The notes below the pieces were generated by a model. It was not told where the DNA came from, searched no databases, and worked only from the letters and a program-made list of their open reading frames with translations. Shown here one piece after another: positions 25,316 through 32,920 of a stretch of 39,112 nucleotides of DNA (positions are counted from its first letter, which is position 1; the number at the start of each line of letters is the position of its first letter). A program made the position numbers and the translations under genes. The DNA is taken from NCBI GenBank assembly GCA_017307915.1, contig JAFKGG010000386.1:1-39112 (forward strand), written 5' to 3'. The stretch is from Burkholderiales bacterium (GTDB taxonomy: Bacteria; Pseudomonadota; Gammaproteobacteria; Burkholderiales; Burkholderiaceae_E).

Positions 25316-25349
25316 CGTTGTCATGACGATATCGTTGTCAAGACAATAT
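25316..25349. promoter_or_regulatory. 17-bp tandem operator-like repeat upstream of the sulfatase unit
   Basis: Two adjacent 17-bp copies, CGTTGTCATGACGATAT (25316-25332) and CGTTGTCAAGACAATAT (25333-25349), differ at two positions. Each contains the motif CGTTGTSAWGAC, also found at 28807-28818 in the divergent promoter of the same island. Inside are small palindromes (GTCATGAC, CGATATCG, TTGTCTTGACAA on the - strand). It probably binds the MarR regulator encoded at 27092-27682 (inference). Confidence 0.65.
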
Positions 25350-25355
25350 TGTGAA
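25326..25355 (-). promoter_or_regulatory. candidate promoter of the sulfatase unit
   Basis: On the - strand -35 TTCACA (25355-25350) and -10 TATCGT (25331-25326), spacer 18. The 17-bp repeats cover the spacer and the -10, a repressor-type placement. The -10 match is only four of six, so this is tentative. Confidence 0.35.
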
Positions 25356-25408
25356 AGCAACGAGAAGTCAAGCATCATGGATCGACCCGCACATCGGTAC
25401 GACGATGC

Positions 25409-25837
25409 TCAATCGAGCAGGATGATCTGCCGCCGTGCTGGATCGAGACGCACGCAAGCGCCGTCGACGAGACGGGCCGCCTGTGCGGGCGCGTAACCGG
25501 CCAGCAGCGCAATGCCCGCCAGCGAGGCGCCTTGCACCAGCACCGGGTTGACCTGCTCGCAGATCAGCCCGAGCGGCGCCAGCCCCCGCTGCGCGAGCGC
25601 ATCGAGCGCCCAAGAGGTAGCGATGCCGCCTTTCGGCCCCTGGAAGACGTAGATGCGGCCGGCCAGGCTCGATCCGTACAGATCATGGTCGGGACGGCTG
25701 AATACGCCAGTGGCCAGGTCAAGGTCATAACGGGCGTTGAAGCCTTGCCCCGATACCAGCAAGCGGCCTTCGCAAGGGCGACCAAGCGCGGCTGCGCATT
25801 CGATACGCACACTGCTTTCGACGTCATGATCGGTCAT
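25409..25837 (-). CDS. aconitase X swivel-domain (small) subunit
   Basis: A 142-residue protein of the AcnX swivel family (formerly DUF126). Recognisable segments are EGRLLVSGQGFNARYDLDLATG, the metal-free swivel motif YVFQGPKGGIATSWALDAL, and the end with VRLDPARRQIILLD. It pairs with the large subunit just upstream to form the bacterial two-chain aconitase-X dehydratase. The ATG at 25837 follows GGTGAGGG and lies 19 nt after the large-subunit stop; a longer frame to 25933 overlaps that gene and is rejected. Known bacterial two-subunit members dehydrate cis-3-hydroxy-L-proline, but other substrates are possible in this gene setting. Confidence 0.85.
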   Translation of the reverse strand: MTDHDVESSVRIECAAALGRPCEGRLLVSGQGFNARYDLDLATGVFSRPDHDLYGSSLAGRIYVFQGPKGGIATSWALDALAQRGLAPLGLICEQVNPVLVQGASLAGIALLAGYAPAQAARLVDGACVRLDPARRQIILLD

Positions 25838-25856
25838 CAAGCCCTCACCATGGCAT

Positions 25857-27095
25857 TCAACGCAAAACGCCTGCCACGGCCGCCTCGACGCATTCGTCGA
25901 CCGAACGCAAGGCCGGCCGGTAGCCGGCACCACCCAGAATGTTGGCCAGCTTGCACGACGGCGTCACCAGATGGCGGAAGTTGAACTGTTCGCGCACCAA
26001 GGCCGGCGCCATCACGTAGAAGCAGGTGCCGGCCAGCAGCTCGCCACCGGCTTCGGTCAGACGCTGCACCTCGCCCAGGCGTTCAAGCTCGGCCTGCACC
26101 TGATGATTGACGGTGATGATCAGGCGCGTTCCCGCCGCGACACGGCGACCCTGCAACTGTTCGATGATCGCCACCGCCTCGGGCAGCGACGCCTGCGGTG
26201 CACTGAACACGACCAGATCGACCTTGCCGCCCTCGCCCGAGAAGCCCTGATAGACGCCGTCGATCTCGGCCCGGCCGATCCGCCGCGGCGCGGGAGCCGG
26301 CGTGTCGCCGAAGGCCGCCTCCAGCGTCGCGGCCTCGGGCGTGGCGCCGACCAGATGCATCATCGCCAGCGAGCCGAAGCTGGCTGCGGCAGCCAGGCAG
26401 TGTTTCAATTCGTCGATGGTCGGCCCCGCACCGCGCAACAGCACAGCCGGCACGCTCCAGTAGTCCTTCACGTCGGCACCGATCCAGGCGCCCAGCGCGC
26501 TCCAGTCGCTGATGCCGCGCAGCGGCGTCGTCACTTCATACAGGCGGGTAGCCCTGCGGCGCTCGGGCAGATGGAAGCCGTATTCGGGTACCAGCCCGGT
26601 CAGTGCAGCGGCGATCGATGCCGGCCCGCCCTCGTAGTTCGAACAGGCGCCGGCAGCCGAGTTGGCAAACGCCACCGCACCGGTATCGCCCCAGCCCAGA
26701 TGCTCGCGAAAGCGCGGCGGGCTCACTGATTGATAGTTGACGCAGGTGGAGGTGTCGATGAAACCCATCTTGCGCAGCGCATCGTGCAGCCGCCGCTCGG
26801 CGGCGTATTGCGCAAACGGCAGGCGGAACTCGGCCCAGCGTTCGAAGTCCAGACTGCAGGCGGCGGTGAACGAGGGCACGCGCACGCGCGCTGCATCGGC
26901 CGCCAGCCGCTCCAGCAGCGCCAGACCCGAGGCGCCGGTAATGCCGATCTCGGCACCCGCCAGCACCGAGCCGACGGGAATCAGCCGCTCGGCGCCGAAG
27001 AAGCGCCCGACCTCGATCTGCTGCTCGATCGCCCATTGCACGGCGGGGCCGGCCGTGCCACGCCGCATCGCCAGTTGCGCATCGTCGAGCTTCAC
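25857..27095 (-). CDS. aconitase X catalytic (large) subunit
   Basis: A 412-residue AcnX catalytic subunit (formerly DUF521). It has the family features IPVGSVLAGAEIGITG, TSTCVNYQ (Cys118), FANSAAGACSNYEGGPAS (Cys151) and TPSCKLAN (Cys381), the last three being candidate iron-sulfur ligands. It acts as a hydro-lyase with the small subunit. The start codon is GTG at 27095, overlapping the MarR stop in a GTGA arrangement, so it is translationally coupled. The bacterial family has been assigned cis-3-hydroxy-L-proline dehydratase activity and the archaeal family phosphomevalonate dehydratase. No proline-pathway gene is nearby, so the substrate here may differ. Confidence 0.9.
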   Translation of the reverse strand: MKLDDAQLAMRRGTAGPAVQWAIEQQIEVGRFFGAERLIPVGSVLAGAEIGITGASGLALLERLAADAARVRVPSFTAACSLDFERWAEFRLPFAQYAAERRLHDALRKMGFIDTSTCVNYQSVSPPRFREHLGWGDTGAVAFANSAAGACSNYEGGPASIAAALTGLVPEYGFHLPERRRATRLYEVTTPLRGISDWSALGAWIGADVKDYWSVPAVLLRGAGPTIDELKHCLAAAASFGSLAMMHLVGATPEAATLEAAFGDTPAPAPRRIGRAEIDGVYQGFSGEGGKVDLVVFSAPQASLPEAVAIIEQLQGRRVAAGTRLIITVNHQVQAELERLGEVQRLTEAGGELLAGTCFYVMAPALVREQFNFRHLVTPSCKLANILGGAGYRPALRSVDECVEAAVAGVLR

Positions 27096-27682
27096 TTCGA
27101 CATACCACCAATGGGCTGCGTTTCCATCTGCTCGGCGCAGGTCAGCAGTTTTTCCAGGGCCGTGTTCAGCAAGGCCAACTCCGGTTTGGACAAGGCCGCT
27201 TCGAGATTCTTCTGCCGCAGCGTCGACACGGCCGAGCCTTTGAGGTGCAACTCGGCACCGGCGCGCGTCAGCGCCAGCGCAAACAGGCGTTCGTCTGCGG
27301 GATCGGGGGTACGCGACACCAGCCCGCGCGCTTCCAGACGCACCACCACACGGCTGATCCAGCCCTTGTCCACGGCCAGCACACGCGTGAGGGCCGCCAG
27401 CGACATTTCACCGCGACTGCCCAATGTCGCCAGCACGCGCCATTCGGGTACGGTCAGATCGATCTCGGCGGCGAAATCGCGCGCCGCCGAGCGGCTCAAC
27501 GAATTGGTCAGCGCCACCAGCTTGTAGGTCAGATGCCGCGTGACGTCGACACCGGTCGCCTTCTTCGTTGAGCGGCTGCTTGCGTTCATGGATTTGGCGA
27601 CACCGTTCGCGGACCTGCCAGCGGCGTTCGCGGGCCGGCCGGCAGCGCGTCTGCGCTCTGCGCTCATGTTTTCGGCGGTCAT
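27092..27682 (-). CDS. MarR-family transcriptional regulator
   Basis: A 196-residue MarR regulator. The winged helix is at about 75-140: LTVPEWRVLATLGSRGEMSLAALTRVLAVDKGWISRVVVRLEARGLVSRTPDPADERLFALALT, with the Asp/Arg wing. Terminal helices would form the dimer. The first 45 residues are an Ala/Arg/Ser/Asn-rich low-complexity tail unusual for the family; an ATG at 27589 would remove most of it, while the ATG at 27682 has a GGAAAAAGA before it. It lies between the nitrilase and the AcnX genes in one unit and probably represses both island promoters through the CGTTGTSAWGAC motif. The ligand would be the pathway substrate (inference). Confidence 0.92.
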   Translation of the reverse strand: MTAENMSAERRRAAGRPANAAGRSANGVAKSMNASSRSTKKATGVDVTRHLTYKLVALTNSLSRSAARDFAAEIDLTVPEWRVLATLGSRGEMSLAALTRVLAVDKGWISRVVVRLEARGLVSRTPDPADERLFALALTRAGAELHLKGSAVSTLRQKNLEAALSKPELALLNTALEKLLTCAEQMETQPIGGMSK

Positions 27683-27726
27683 GGTTCTTTTTCCAGGCTG
27701 TTCGTTCGAAGGTTGCGAGCGGCGGT

Positions 27727-28788
27727 CTACGCGGCTGATTGCGGTGTTGCCGGCGCCAAGACCTCGGCCTGGGCTTCGGTTTGTACCGCCCGCACCGCTG
27801 CATCACGCTGACCATGAACGACGCGCTGATTGCCATCGCCGCGCTCATTGCGTTCAACGCGATCGACCAGCAAGCGCACGACGTCGGGCCGCGTCGAATG
27901 GCCGACGCCATCGTAACCGCGTTTGGCCGCGGCCAGCTCAGCGGGGTCGATGTCGCAGTAGAGCAGCCCCTCTTCATCGGGCGCCAGCGCCTCGCACAAG
28001 GCATTGCCGTGCGGGCCGAAGGCCATCGCATGGCCACCGCCGAGCGCCAGCAGCGCGGCCTTTTCCGGCGTATCGCATACCCGCTCGCGCATCGCCGCGG
28101 TGACCGGCGCGCTGGGCGCCAGCACGTAGCAGCCGCCCTCGGCCGCATACACGCGGCTGATGGCCAGATTGACTTCGGCGCTTTGGCCTGGCGAAAAGGG
28201 TTGATAGATCGAGAAGCTCGGCCAGGCCGCCACGTGGATCTGCTCGTGCTGCACGTGCAGCGCGTGCTTGAACAGCGGGCTGCGGTGCTCGGCGCAGCAC
28301 AGCGCGCCGATGCGCCCGATCGGCGTGGCATCGACGCGCAGGTCGCTGCCGTCGCCTTCACCGAACATCAGGCGCTCTGCCGCGCCGGGTTTCAGCTTGC
28401 GCCGCCGCGCCAGCAGACGGCCGTCATCACCAATCAGCCACTGCGCGATGTACAGGCTGCCGTGCAGGCGTTCCGACAGACCCATCGACACAAAGATGCG
28501 ATGGCGGCGCGCAGCCGCAGCCAGCCGCTCGGCCGATGGCGAATCGACGGCGAGCGAATGCTCGCCGTATTCGGCAGCGATGCCCGAAGCGGCCGCCCAG
28601 ACGGGTGGCGCCAGCCACACCCACCATGGATAGCCCGGCAGCCACAGCTCGGGAAACGCCACCAGCCGCGCGCCCTCGCGCGCGGCGGTTTCGATCAGCG
28701 CGACGGCCTTGTCGATCGACCGCGGCAGATCCAGATATTCTGGCGCCGCCTGTGCGACGGCAGCGCGGTATGGCTCGAATCCGGGCAT
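27727..28788 (-). CDS. nitrilase-family carbon-nitrogen hydrolase
   Basis: A 353-residue nitrilase/cyanide hydratase-type enzyme. The catalytic residues are Glu47 (FPELWLPGYPWWVW), Lys131 (RRRKLKP) and Cys165 (ALCCAEHRSP). True nitrilases usually have CWE after the first Cys; here it is CAEH, so substrate preference may be unusual. IHVAAWPSFSIYQPF and SRVYAAEGGCYVLAPS are typical of the aliphatic and arylacetonitrilase group. It would turn a nitrile into a carboxylic acid plus ammonia. Starts at 28788 or 28797 are both possible, 27-36 nt downstream of the predicted transcript start. It is first in the nitrilase-MarR-AcnX unit. Confidence 0.9.
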   Translation of the reverse strand: MPGFEPYRAAVAQAAPEYLDLPRSIDKAVALIETAAREGARLVAFPELWLPGYPWWVWLAPPVWAAASGIAAEYGEHSLAVDSPSAERLAAAARRHRIFVSMGLSERLHGSLYIAQWLIGDDGRLLARRRKLKPGAAERLMFGEGDGSDLRVDATPIGRIGALCCAEHRSPLFKHALHVQHEQIHVAAWPSFSIYQPFSPGQSAEVNLAISRVYAAEGGCYVLAPSAPVTAAMRERVCDTPEKAALLALGGGHAMAFGPHGNALCEALAPDEEGLLYCDIDPAELAAAKRGYDGVGHSTRPDVVRLLVDRVERNERGDGNQRVVHGQRDAAVRAVQTEAQAEVLAPATPQSAA

Positions 28789-28801
28789 GGGTCGCATCCG
28801 C

Positions 28802-28831
28802 TTGATCGTTGTGATGACAACATCATATACT
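28802..28831 (+). promoter_or_regulatory. promoter of the FAD-linked oxidase gene
   Basis: On the + strand -35 TTGATC (28802-28807) and -10 TATACT (28826-28831), spacer 18. The operator-like dyad fills the spacer. The gene starts 78 bp further on. Confidence 0.65.
28807..28825. promoter_or_regulatory. operator-like dyad in the divergent nitrilase/oxidase promoter
   Basis: GTTGTGATGACAAC (28808-28821) is a GTTGT-N4-ACAAC palindrome, and it overlaps a second one, TGATG-ACAA-CATCA (28812-28825). With the preceding C it matches CGTTGTSAWGAC, present twice at 25316-25344. It lies in the spacer of the + promoter and just downstream of the -10 of the - promoter, so one bound protein could block both. 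Confidence 0.7.
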
Positions 28832-28850
28832 GAAGCCACACTACCCTCAA
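28822..28850 (-). promoter_or_regulatory. promoter of the nitrilase-MarR-AcnX unit
   Basis: On the - strand -35 TTGAGG (28850-28845) and -10 TATGAT (28827-28822), spacer 17. The -10 overlaps the -10 of the opposite promoter by two bases, so the two promoters compete for the same face. Confidence 0.6.
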
Positions 28851-28908
28851 CCCGGCGCCCGCGATCCCTTCGATGCAGCGGGCCCGTGCGCAGAAAGCAG
28901 ACGAGACC

Positions 28909-30312
28909 ATGACGCAACACAACGAGGAGCTGCTGCGCGAACTGCGCGGCGCGCTGGACGACAAAGGATTGGTCGTCGGCGATGAGGTCGATGCGCGTTA
29001 TTCGCACGACTGGATGCTCGACGTAGCGCCGGGCAACATCGTTGCGCTGGCACGGCCCACCAGCACCGAACAGGTTTCTCGGGTGCTGGCAATCTGTAAT
29101 GCCCATGCGATGCCGGTCGTTCCGCAAGGCGGGCGCACCGGCCTGGCCGGCGGCGCCACGCCGGTGACCCTCTGCGTGGCGCTGTCGCTGGAACGCATGG
29201 CCGGCATCATCGAAGTCGATCCTGCCGCCGCCACGCTGACCGCATGGGCCGGCACGACGCTGCAGGCCATCCAGGAAGCAGCGCACGAAGCCGGCCTGTT
29301 CTTCGCGCTCGACATCGGCGGCCGTGGCTCGTGCCAGATCGGCGGCAACGTGTCGACCAATGCCGGCGGCAACCGCGTATTGCGCTGGGGCATGGCACGT
29401 GCGCAGGTGCTGGGCATCGAAGCAGTGCTGCCCGACGGCACCGTGCTCAGCCAGTTGAACAAAATGCTGAAGAACAATGCCGGCTACGATCTGAAGCAAC
29501 TGTTCATCGGCAGCGAGGGAACGCTCGGCGTCATCACCCGATTGGTACTGCGCCTGCATCCGCGGCCGACCAGCGTGGCCACTGCGCTATGCGCGGTGGC
29601 GAGCTACGGGCAGGTGCTGCAACTGCTCGATGCAGCACGCAAGGGTCTGGGCGATGCTCTGTCGGCGTTCGAACTGATGTGGCCGGATTTCTACGAACTG
29701 GTCACCAGCCGCGTCGACGGCATCGACCGCCCCCTACCCTTGGGTGCCGCCGGCTACGTGCTGATCGAATCGATGGGCTTCGATGCGCAGCGTGATGCCG
29801 AAATCTTCGAGGCGCTGCTGGCACGCGCCGTCGACGATGACGTCGTCGCCGATGCCATCGTCGCGCAGTCGGAGGCGCAGCGCGAGGCGATCTGGCGCGT
29901 GCGCGACGCCTCGGGCGAGCTGCGTCGGCTGCTGCCGGCGCACGTCGGGTTCGACGTCAGCATTGCCACCGGAGAACTCGGCGAATTCGTCGCGACGCTG
30001 CTGGCGGGCACCGGGACGCGTTGGCCCGGCGCGCAAACGGTGCACTTCGGTCACATCGCCGATGCGAACGTGCACATCGGCATTCGCACCGGCCTGTCAC
30101 CCGAACCCGAAGCCGAGATCGAGGATTTCGTCTACGACCTGGTCAGCCGCTGGCACGGGTCGATCTCGGCTGAACACGGTATCGGTGCGATCAAGCGTCG
30201 CCATCTGGGCGCCAGCCGCAGCGCGGCCGAGATCGCGCTGATGCGCACCCTCAAGCAGGCGCTCGATCCGCGCGGCATTCTGAACCCCGGCAAGGTGATT
30301 CCGGATCGTTAG
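28909..30312 (+). CDS. FAD-binding oxidoreductase, D-2-hydroxyacid dehydrogenase type (VAO/GlcD/D2HGDH)
   Basis: A 467-residue flavoprotein. The PCMH FAD-binding domain (about 35-215) has PQGGRTGLAGGATP, GGNVSTNAGGNRVLRWG and FIGSEGTLGVITR. The C-terminal oxidase domain has the metal-site pattern HFGHIADANVH and SAEHGIGAIKRRHLG. Relatives oxidise D-2-hydroxy acids such as D-2-hydroxyglutarate, D-lactate or glycolate to 2-oxo acids, with electrons passed to ETF, cytochrome or quinone. I chose the ATG at 28909 over 28873 because it matches family starts. It is divergent from the nitrilase and shares its operator, so it likely belongs to the same pathway, perhaps oxidising the 2-hydroxy acid released from a nitrile. 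Confidence 0.91.
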   Translation: MTQHNEELLRELRGALDDKGLVVGDEVDARYSHDWMLDVAPGNIVALARPTSTEQVSRVLAICNAHAMPVVPQGGRTGLAGGATPVTLCVALSLERMAGIIEVDPAAATLTAWAGTTLQAIQEAAHEAGLFFALDIGGRGSCQIGGNVSTNAGGNRVLRWGMARAQVLGIEAVLPDGTVLSQLNKMLKNNAGYDLKQLFIGSEGTLGVITRLVLRLHPRPTSVATALCAVASYGQVLQLLDAARKGLGDALSAFELMWPDFYELVTSRVDGIDRPLPLGAAGYVLIESMGFDAQRDAEIFEALLARAVDDDVVADAIVAQSEAQREAIWRVRDASGELRRLLPAHVGFDVSIATGELGEFVATLLAGTGTRWPGAQTVHFGHIADANVHIGIRTGLSPEPEAEIEDFVYDLVSRWHGSISAEHGIGAIKRRHLGASRSAAEIALMRTLKQALDPRGILNPGKVIPDR

Positions 30313-30350
30313 CGATCGGCAATGCATCGATGCACGGCTCGGCGCGCGCC

Positions 30351-30420
30351 GCGACCGCCGCGCTAGTGCGACCGCCGCGCTACTGTAGCCGCCGCACTAC
30401 TGCTACCCCCGCGCGCTACT
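30351..30420. repeat. 17-bp intergenic tandem repeats
   Basis: GCGACCGCCGCGCTAGT (30351-30367) is followed directly by GCGACCGCCGCGCTACT (30368-30384, one mismatch), a more diverged copy (30385-30401) and a 19-bp variant (30402-30420) that runs into the stop codon of the - strand protease gene. It lies between convergent genes. Confidence 0.7.
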
Positions 30421-32920
30421 GCGGCAGTTCACGCGCCCCGGCCAGGCCCACCGCAATCGCTTGCGAACGCAAACGCTGCGCCTCCTGCGGCGCGCGGCTG
30501 TGCAACTGCCGATAGCGGGCTGACGCGTCCTGCGTTCGCCCCTGTATCAGATTGGCCAGCGTCGCCAACGCCAGCGCCGGCACAAAATCGCGCTGCTGGG
30601 CCAGTACCGTTTCGGCGTGCCGCAATGCCTTGGCGCCATCGTTGACGGCCAGGAACGCCTGCGCCGCGTACAAATGCGCATCGAGCGCATCGGGTTTGAG
30701 CTGCACCGCCTTTTCCAGCGCCGTGATCGCGCGCCCAATGTTGCGGCTGCGTAGCGCGGCATGCCCCAGGTTGATCCACGCATTGGCCAGCGCCGGGTCG
30801 AGCAGCACGGCGCGCTCCAGCGTCTTGACCGCTTCGTCGGGCGCGCCGCGCATCATCTGCAGATAGCCGAGACTGCTGGTGGCGGTGGCATTGCGCGGCG
30901 CCACTTCCAATGCGCGCTTCAAATAGGTCTCGGCCTGCGTCAGGTCGCCGCCGCGGCCATGCAAGGCGGCCAGATTGACCAGCAGGCCTTCATGGCGCGC
31001 ATCCATCGCTTCGGCACGCGCGAACACCTCCAATGCAGCGGGGCGCTGGTTCAGCCGGCCCAGCGCGTCACCCAGCGATGCCAGATCATCAATAGTGATC
31101 TTGCCCAGCGCATCGACCTTGCGGTAGGCCGCCACGGCGCCGTTCCAGTCTTGCGCGCTGGTGCTGTGGATAGCCAGAATACGCCAGGCCTGCGCCTCGT
31201 CCGGCGCGGTTTCGGTAGCCCGGCGCGCATCGTCGAGTGCGGCCGCGATCTGGCCGCGGCGCGCCTGCAGATTGCTGCGCTCCAGCCGTGCCATGACCGA
31301 CGCCGGATCGAGCTGCAACGCGCGGTCGAGCACCGGCGCTGCTTCGTCGTCGCGTTGCAGGCGCGCCAGTGCGCGCCCCAGTTGCGTCCAGCCCAGGCTC
31401 AGCTCGGGCGACGCTTCGGTAGCCTTGCGATACGAGGCCTCGGCGGGTGCGTAACGCTGCCGATCGAAATCGGCGTTGCCAATCGCGATCCAGGTCTGCG
31501 CATCGGTCTTGCCGCCGCTGCGATCGACCAGCGCGCGATGGGCCGCGACGTCGTCGCCGCGGCCAGCCAGCAAACGCGCCAGTTCGTTGCGGCTTCGTTC
31601 GTCGCGCTCATTCAAGCCGAGCGCGGCACGGTACGCAGCGATCGCTTCATCGGTGCGCCCCAGCTGCTGACGCGCGCGGCCCAGCATCACCCAGTGGGAA
31701 TGCTCGCCAGGGTCCAGCAATACCGCGCGCTCGGCCTGCTGCAGCGCCGCTTCGGCCTGCCCGTCGCCGAGCAGCCAGGCGGCACGTGCGTAATGCACTT
31801 CAGACAGAGCGGGCAGCAATTCGAGCGCGCGCGCCAGCGCCTGTTCGGCCTCGGCCCGCTTGCCGCGCTCGTACAGCACCAAGCCGAGATAGTGCCAACC
31901 CGCAGCCAGGTGTTCGTCATGCCGCAAGGCTTCGCGCACCGAACGCTCGGCCTCGTCGCTGCGCCCCAGATTGAGCAGCGCCACCGCCAGCGACAGATGC
32001 GCCCGTGCCGCGCCGGGTTGCGCCTGCTGCCAGGCCAAGGCATGTTGTTCCAGTTGCGCCCAGGATCGGGCCTGTTGCATCGCTATCGCTTCGTCGAACC
32101 AGCTCGGTTCCGGCGCCGGCGGTGCGCCCGCTACCTGCGGGGCGATGCCGCGTGCGTCGAGCTCGTCGATCCATTCGGCCGGCAGCGCGATATTCAGATT
32201 CTGGCCGGCACTGAGCACGCTGGTGCTGATGCCCAACAAGCGGCCTTGCGCGTCGAACAGGCCGCCGCCACTGGAGCCCGGCGATTGCGCGGCGCTGCTC
32301 AGGATCACGCGCTCGCCACCGATCTGGGCGAATTGCGTGATCAGACCGCTGCTCACCGCCAGGCCGAAGCCGAGCGGATTGCCGATCGCATGCACACGTT
32401 CGCCCACCGCCAACTCTGCCAGGCGCCGGATGCGCGCCGGCGTACCCGCTGGCGCGTCGCTTTCCAGCACGCACAGATCGCGCGAGCGGTCGGCACGCGT
32501 CCAGCGCGCATTGCGGCGCTCGGCGCCCACGATCAGTTCGAGCCGTACGGCGTCTTGCACCACGTGGCAGTTGCTGATGACGCGGCCGGCCTCGAACACC
32601 ACACCGCTGCCCTGGCCGCTGACGACACCCGCGGCATCGTAGGCCAGCACGGTGACGACCGAGGTGGAGGCCTGGCGAAAGACCTGCTGCGCTTCGGCCG
32701 CGTGCGGATCGGTGGTATCGGCCAAGGCTGACCGCAATGCGATTGCGGTAAGCAGCGCCGGCACGATCGCCGTCATGAGCGCCGGCACCAGCGCATTGGT
32801 GAATCCTGGCACCATCGACTTGATGAGCCTTGGCACCATTGCCGTGATGAACGCGGGCGCCATCGTCGTGCGCGCGGGCGACGTCGCCAAGGCCAAGGCT
32901 CGTGCCCTTCGTTGCATCAT
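30416..32920 (-). CDS. exported trypsin-like serine protease with TPR array
   Basis: An 834-residue protein. Its ATG overlaps the stop of the upstream gene by 4 bp (ATGA). The N-terminal 68 residues are a long signal region made of 8-residue repeats. The S1C (HtrA-like) protease domain at about 75-265 has the complete triad His119 (ISNCHVVQ), Asp148 (RSRDLCVLE) and Ser217 (SPGSSGGGLFD). There is no PDZ domain. From about residue 290 to the end there are a dozen or more TPR-like 34-residue helical pairs (AEAEQALARALELLPALSEVHYARA and similar) that should bind protein partners. It is probably periplasmic or surface-associated. It forms a pair with the inactive homologue encoded just upstream. 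Its function is unknown. Confidence 0.88.
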   Translation of the reverse strand: MMQRRARALALATSPARTTMAPAFITAMVPRLIKSMVPGFTNALVPALMTAIVPALLTAIALRSALADTTDPHAAEAQQVFRQASTSVVTVLAYDAAGVVSGQGSGVVFEAGRVISNCHVVQDAVRLELIVGAERRNARWTRADRSRDLCVLESDAPAGTPARIRRLAELAVGERVHAIGNPLGFGLAVSSGLITQFAQIGGERVILSSAAQSPGSSGGGLFDAQGRLLGISTSVLSAGQNLNIALPAEWIDELDARGIAPQVAGAPPAPEPSWFDEAIAMQQARSWAQLEQHALAWQQAQPGAARAHLSLAVALLNLGRSDEAERSVREALRHDEHLAAGWHYLGLVLYERGKRAEAEQALARALELLPALSEVHYARAAWLLGDGQAEAALQQAERAVLLDPGEHSHWVMLGRARQQLGRTDEAIAAYRAALGLNERDERSRNELARLLAGRGDDVAAHRALVDRSGGKTDAQTWIAIGNADFDRQRYAPAEASYRKATEASPELSLGWTQLGRALARLQRDDEAAPVLDRALQLDPASVMARLERSNLQARRGQIAAALDDARRATETAPDEAQAWRILAIHSTSAQDWNGAVAAYRKVDALGKITIDDLASLGDALGRLNQRPAALEVFARAEAMDARHEGLLVNLAALHGRGGDLTQAETYLKRALEVAPRNATATSSLGYLQMMRGAPDEAVKTLERAVLLDPALANAWINLGHAALRSRNIGRAITALEKAVQLKPDALDAHLYAAQAFLAVNDGAKALRHAETVLAQQRDFVPALALATLANLIQGRTQDASARYRQLHSRAPQEAQRLRSQAIAVGLAGARELPQ
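32757..32876 (-). repeat. 5 x 24-bp tandem repeat in the signal region of the protease gene
   Basis: Five exact-length 24-bp units (32757, 32781, 32805, 32829, 32853), each beginning GCCGGC/CTTGGC-ACC-like on the + strand. They encode octads MAPAFITA, MVPRLIKS, MVPGFTNA, LVPALMTA and IVPALLTA, which together form the hydrophobic signal segment. Confidence 0.88.

Noticed and set aside
25316-25349. Attachment site or mobile-element end
   Set aside because: The tandem 17-bp repeat has a related copy in the other island promoter and no integrase or transposase is present, so an operator is the better reading.
30761-32731. 656-codon + strand ORF opposite the protease-TPR gene
   Set aside because: Antisense shadow; the - strand has signal, catalytic triad and TPRs in order.
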